From: Mucilaginibacter sp. UBA5151
GTDB taxonomy: Bacteria; Bacteroidota; Bacteroidia; Sphingobacteriales; Sphingobacteriaceae
Assembly (NCBI GenBank): GCA_002413785.1
Contig: DHXR01000012.1
Location: forward strand, 130,745-155,791
Length of the DNA stretch: 25,047 bases
Reading direction: 5' to 3'
Below the pieces are notes generated by a model, which did no database searches, was not told the origin of the DNA, and saw only the letters and a list, made by a program, of their open reading frames with translations. Position 1 is the first letter of the stretch; the number at the start of each line of letters is the position of its first letter. This document shows positions 23,573-25,047 of this stretch, in pieces. Both the position numbers and the translations under genes were made by a program.

Positions 23573-23720
23573 TTTTTTAATTATTTGATTAGGATTTGGA
23601 TTTGTTTAACTTCAGTTTAGACGGGTTTAGAACAACTAAAAAGTTAGTCAATATAAGGATTGTTTTTATAACGTACAATTTATTAATAAAATATTTGAAG
23701 TATAATTTTTATTTTGCGGC

Positions 23721-24935
23721 ATGGCAAAAACAAAACAATCTGCGGCACTTGGTTTCATCTTTATCACCATTTTTATTGATGTGCTGGGATTGGGGATCAT
23801 CATCCCTGTTTTACCAAAACTGTTGCAGCTATTGGGGCATATCAACGTAAACAGGGCTTCGGAATATATCGGCTGGTTAACGTTTGTTTATGCCACCATG
23901 CAATTGATATTTGCCAGCGTTATGGGCAACCTGAGCGACCGGTACGGCCGCAGGCCCATTTTGCTGATCTCCTTATTTGGCTTTGGAATTGATTATGTAG
24001 TAATGGCTTTTGCACCTACTATAGCCTGGTTGTTTGTCGGGCGTACCATAGCGGGCATTTGCGGCGCAAGTACTTCTACAGCAACAGCCTACATTGCCGA
24101 TATAAGCACCGGCAGTAAAAGGGCCGCTAATTTTGGTATGGTTGGCGCGGCCTCCGCTGTCGGGCTGATATTTGGAATAGCTTTAGGGGCGTATCTTTTT
24201 GCCATCAATATCAGGTTGCCTTTTATGGCTGCGGGTGCTTTTGCATTTGCCAACGGACTGTACGGCCTTTTTGTGTTGCCCGAATCCTTAGCGAAGGAAC
24301 ACCGCCGGAAATTTGAGTGGAGCCGCGCCAACCCGTTTTTATCCCTGCAAAGGATCTATAAAAAGCAGCCGGCCCTTGCCGGTTTACTTGGCGCTACTGC
24401 CATCGTTTATATTGCCCAAAAAGCAGTTGAATACTTGCTTTCGTCGTTTGTATATGAAAAATTTAGCTGGACCCCAGCAAGCGTAGGTACCCTTGGGATA
24501 TTCATAGGCATAGTTTTGGTTGCTATCCAGGGTTTTTTGATCAGGTACTCCGTTCCCAAATTCGGGCAGCGAAGAAATATTATAGCTGGCCTGATATTTT
24601 ATGCCGTTGGCTTACTGTTGATCGCTTTTGCCGGGCAAGGCTGGATGCTTTACCTGTTTATGGTGCCCTATTGCCTCGGCGGTTTATCAGGACCGGCTTT
24701 ACAGGGTTTTGCCAGCGCCAAAGTAGCAAAGAACGCGCAGGGCGAAATGCAGGGCGCCTTTGCTATATTAAATAGTTTAAGCCTTATTATAGGGCCGCTG
24801 TTATTCAGTTACGTGTTTTTCTTTTTTACCAAAAATGGATCGGCTGTTTATTTTCCGGGTGCGCCCTACCTGCTGGCCTGTGTTTTAATGCTGATAAGTA
24901 CTTTTATCGCTGTCTGGAGTTTTAAAAAAACTTAG
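23721..24935 (+). CDS. TCR/Tet-type MFS transporter
   Basis: This 404-residue protein has 12 predicted membrane helices. MFS motif A lies at 69-79 (GNLSDRYGRRP), and the helix-five antiporter motif area is seen in GMVGAASAVGLIFGIALGAYL. The opening IDVLGLGIIIPVLPKLL is typical of the TetA-like DHA1 group. It is an H+-coupled exporter, and its drug substrate is unknown; the name does not imply tetracycline resistance. A TTATTTTG promoter-like box sits 4 nt before its ATG. The gene is divergent from the TlpA-like gene. Confidence 0.9.
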   Translation: MAKTKQSAALGFIFITIFIDVLGLGIIIPVLPKLLQLLGHINVNRASEYIGWLTFVYATMQLIFASVMGNLSDRYGRRPILLISLFGFGIDYVVMAFAPTIAWLFVGRTIAGICGASTSTATAYIADISTGSKRAANFGMVGAASAVGLIFGIALGAYLFAINIRLPFMAAGAFAFANGLYGLFVLPESLAKEHRRKFEWSRANPFLSLQRIYKKQPALAGLLGATAIVYIAQKAVEYLLSSFVYEKFSWTPASVGTLGIFIGIVLVAIQGFLIRYSVPKFGQRRNIIAGLIFYAVGLLLIAFAGQGWMLYLFMVPYCLGGLSGPALQGFASAKVAKNAQGEMQGAFAILNSLSLIIGPLLFSYVFFFFTKNGSAVYFPGAPYLLACVLMLISTFIAVWSFKKT

Positions 24936-24960
24936 TAAAACTTTCAAAATAACTTACGCA

Positions 24961-25037
24961 GAGTTAACCAAAACGATGTTCGGTTGAGTTAACCAGCCGC
25001 TGTGCATTGGCGTTAATATCGCTTGCATAGTTAACTC
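24961..25037. repeat. GAGTTAACC repeats at the window edge
   Basis: GAGTTAACC occurs at 24961-24969 and 24986-24994, and the inverted GTTAACTC at 25030-25037. The same 9-mer is found near 4834-4842. No gene is visible from 24936 to the end. It may be the beginning of a repeat element cut off by the window. Confidence 0.35.
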
Positions 25038-25047
25038 ACCCGGTCTT

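Noticed and set aside
23596..23850. An 84-codon frame upstream of the MFS gene
   Set aside because: It overlaps the real MFS start in another frame and covers the divergent promoter region.

Overview
The window looks like a chromosomal segment from a Bacteroidota bacterium, most likely Sphingobacteriaceae (Mucilaginibacter/Pedobacter-like). The evidence is the moderate GC content, TAnnTTTG-type promoter boxes in place of classical -10 boxes, weak Shine-Dalgarno sequences, a Bacteroidetes-style RHS fragment, a TlpA-like periplasmic thioredoxin, a Kir-type K+ channel and a TCR/Tet-type MFS transporter. Genus is an inference. No rRNA, tRNA, CRISPR array, phage or intact insertion sequence was seen.

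Layout. 1-713: hairpin-rich DNA and an RHS fragment cut at both ends. 788-4578: membrane-lipid genes (cardiolipin synthase, diacylglycerol-kinase-like lipid kinase, PAP2 phosphatase) with the C-terminal remnant of a membrane metal-dependent hydrolase. 4643-7468: a methyltransferase N-terminal remnant, then a Tat-exported sugar-isomerase-like TIM barrel and a GMC oxidoreductase. 7508-7736: a nested-palindrome, MITE-like element. 7847-9711: pterin-4a-carbinolamine dehydratase, YceI and a Sua5/YciO/YrdC protein. 9769-13626 (minus strand): trpD-trpF-trpB-trpA behind a complete attenuator with a leader peptide carrying three consecutive Trp codons. 13783-17975: Kir channel, a short DUF433 protein, a MazF-type toxin pair, an SDR, a VapBC-type pair and a family 2 glycosyltransferase. 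17978-19133: a decayed recR 3' copy, a second palindromic composite and the intact recR. 19311-24935: sodium:solute symporter, LOG-family hydrolase, a 28-bp perfect hairpin terminator, TlpA-like protein and MFS transporter.

Three things stand out. First, the trp operon lacks trpE, trpG and trpC but has its own leader peptide, a candidate antiterminator and a terminator ending about 10 nt before trpD. Second, several intergenic spaces hold imperfect tandem arrays of 7-9-nt words. Each locus has its own private word (TTTCGG, GTTCAT, TTGATTGA, GTCCGAAA, TCACTAA, TCTTG), and four loci carry two arms in opposite orientation, giving long imperfect hairpins. I know of no named class that fits this. 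Third, two palindromic composites (7508-7736 and 18138-18461) share a REP-like unit, a GC-rich hairpin next to a TTTCTAC-AA half-site in facing pairs. The second lies beside a degenerate duplicate of the 3' end of recR.

The window also holds four clear gene fragments (RHS, hydrolase, methyltransferase, recR), which suggests repeated partial duplication or deletion at intergenic sites.
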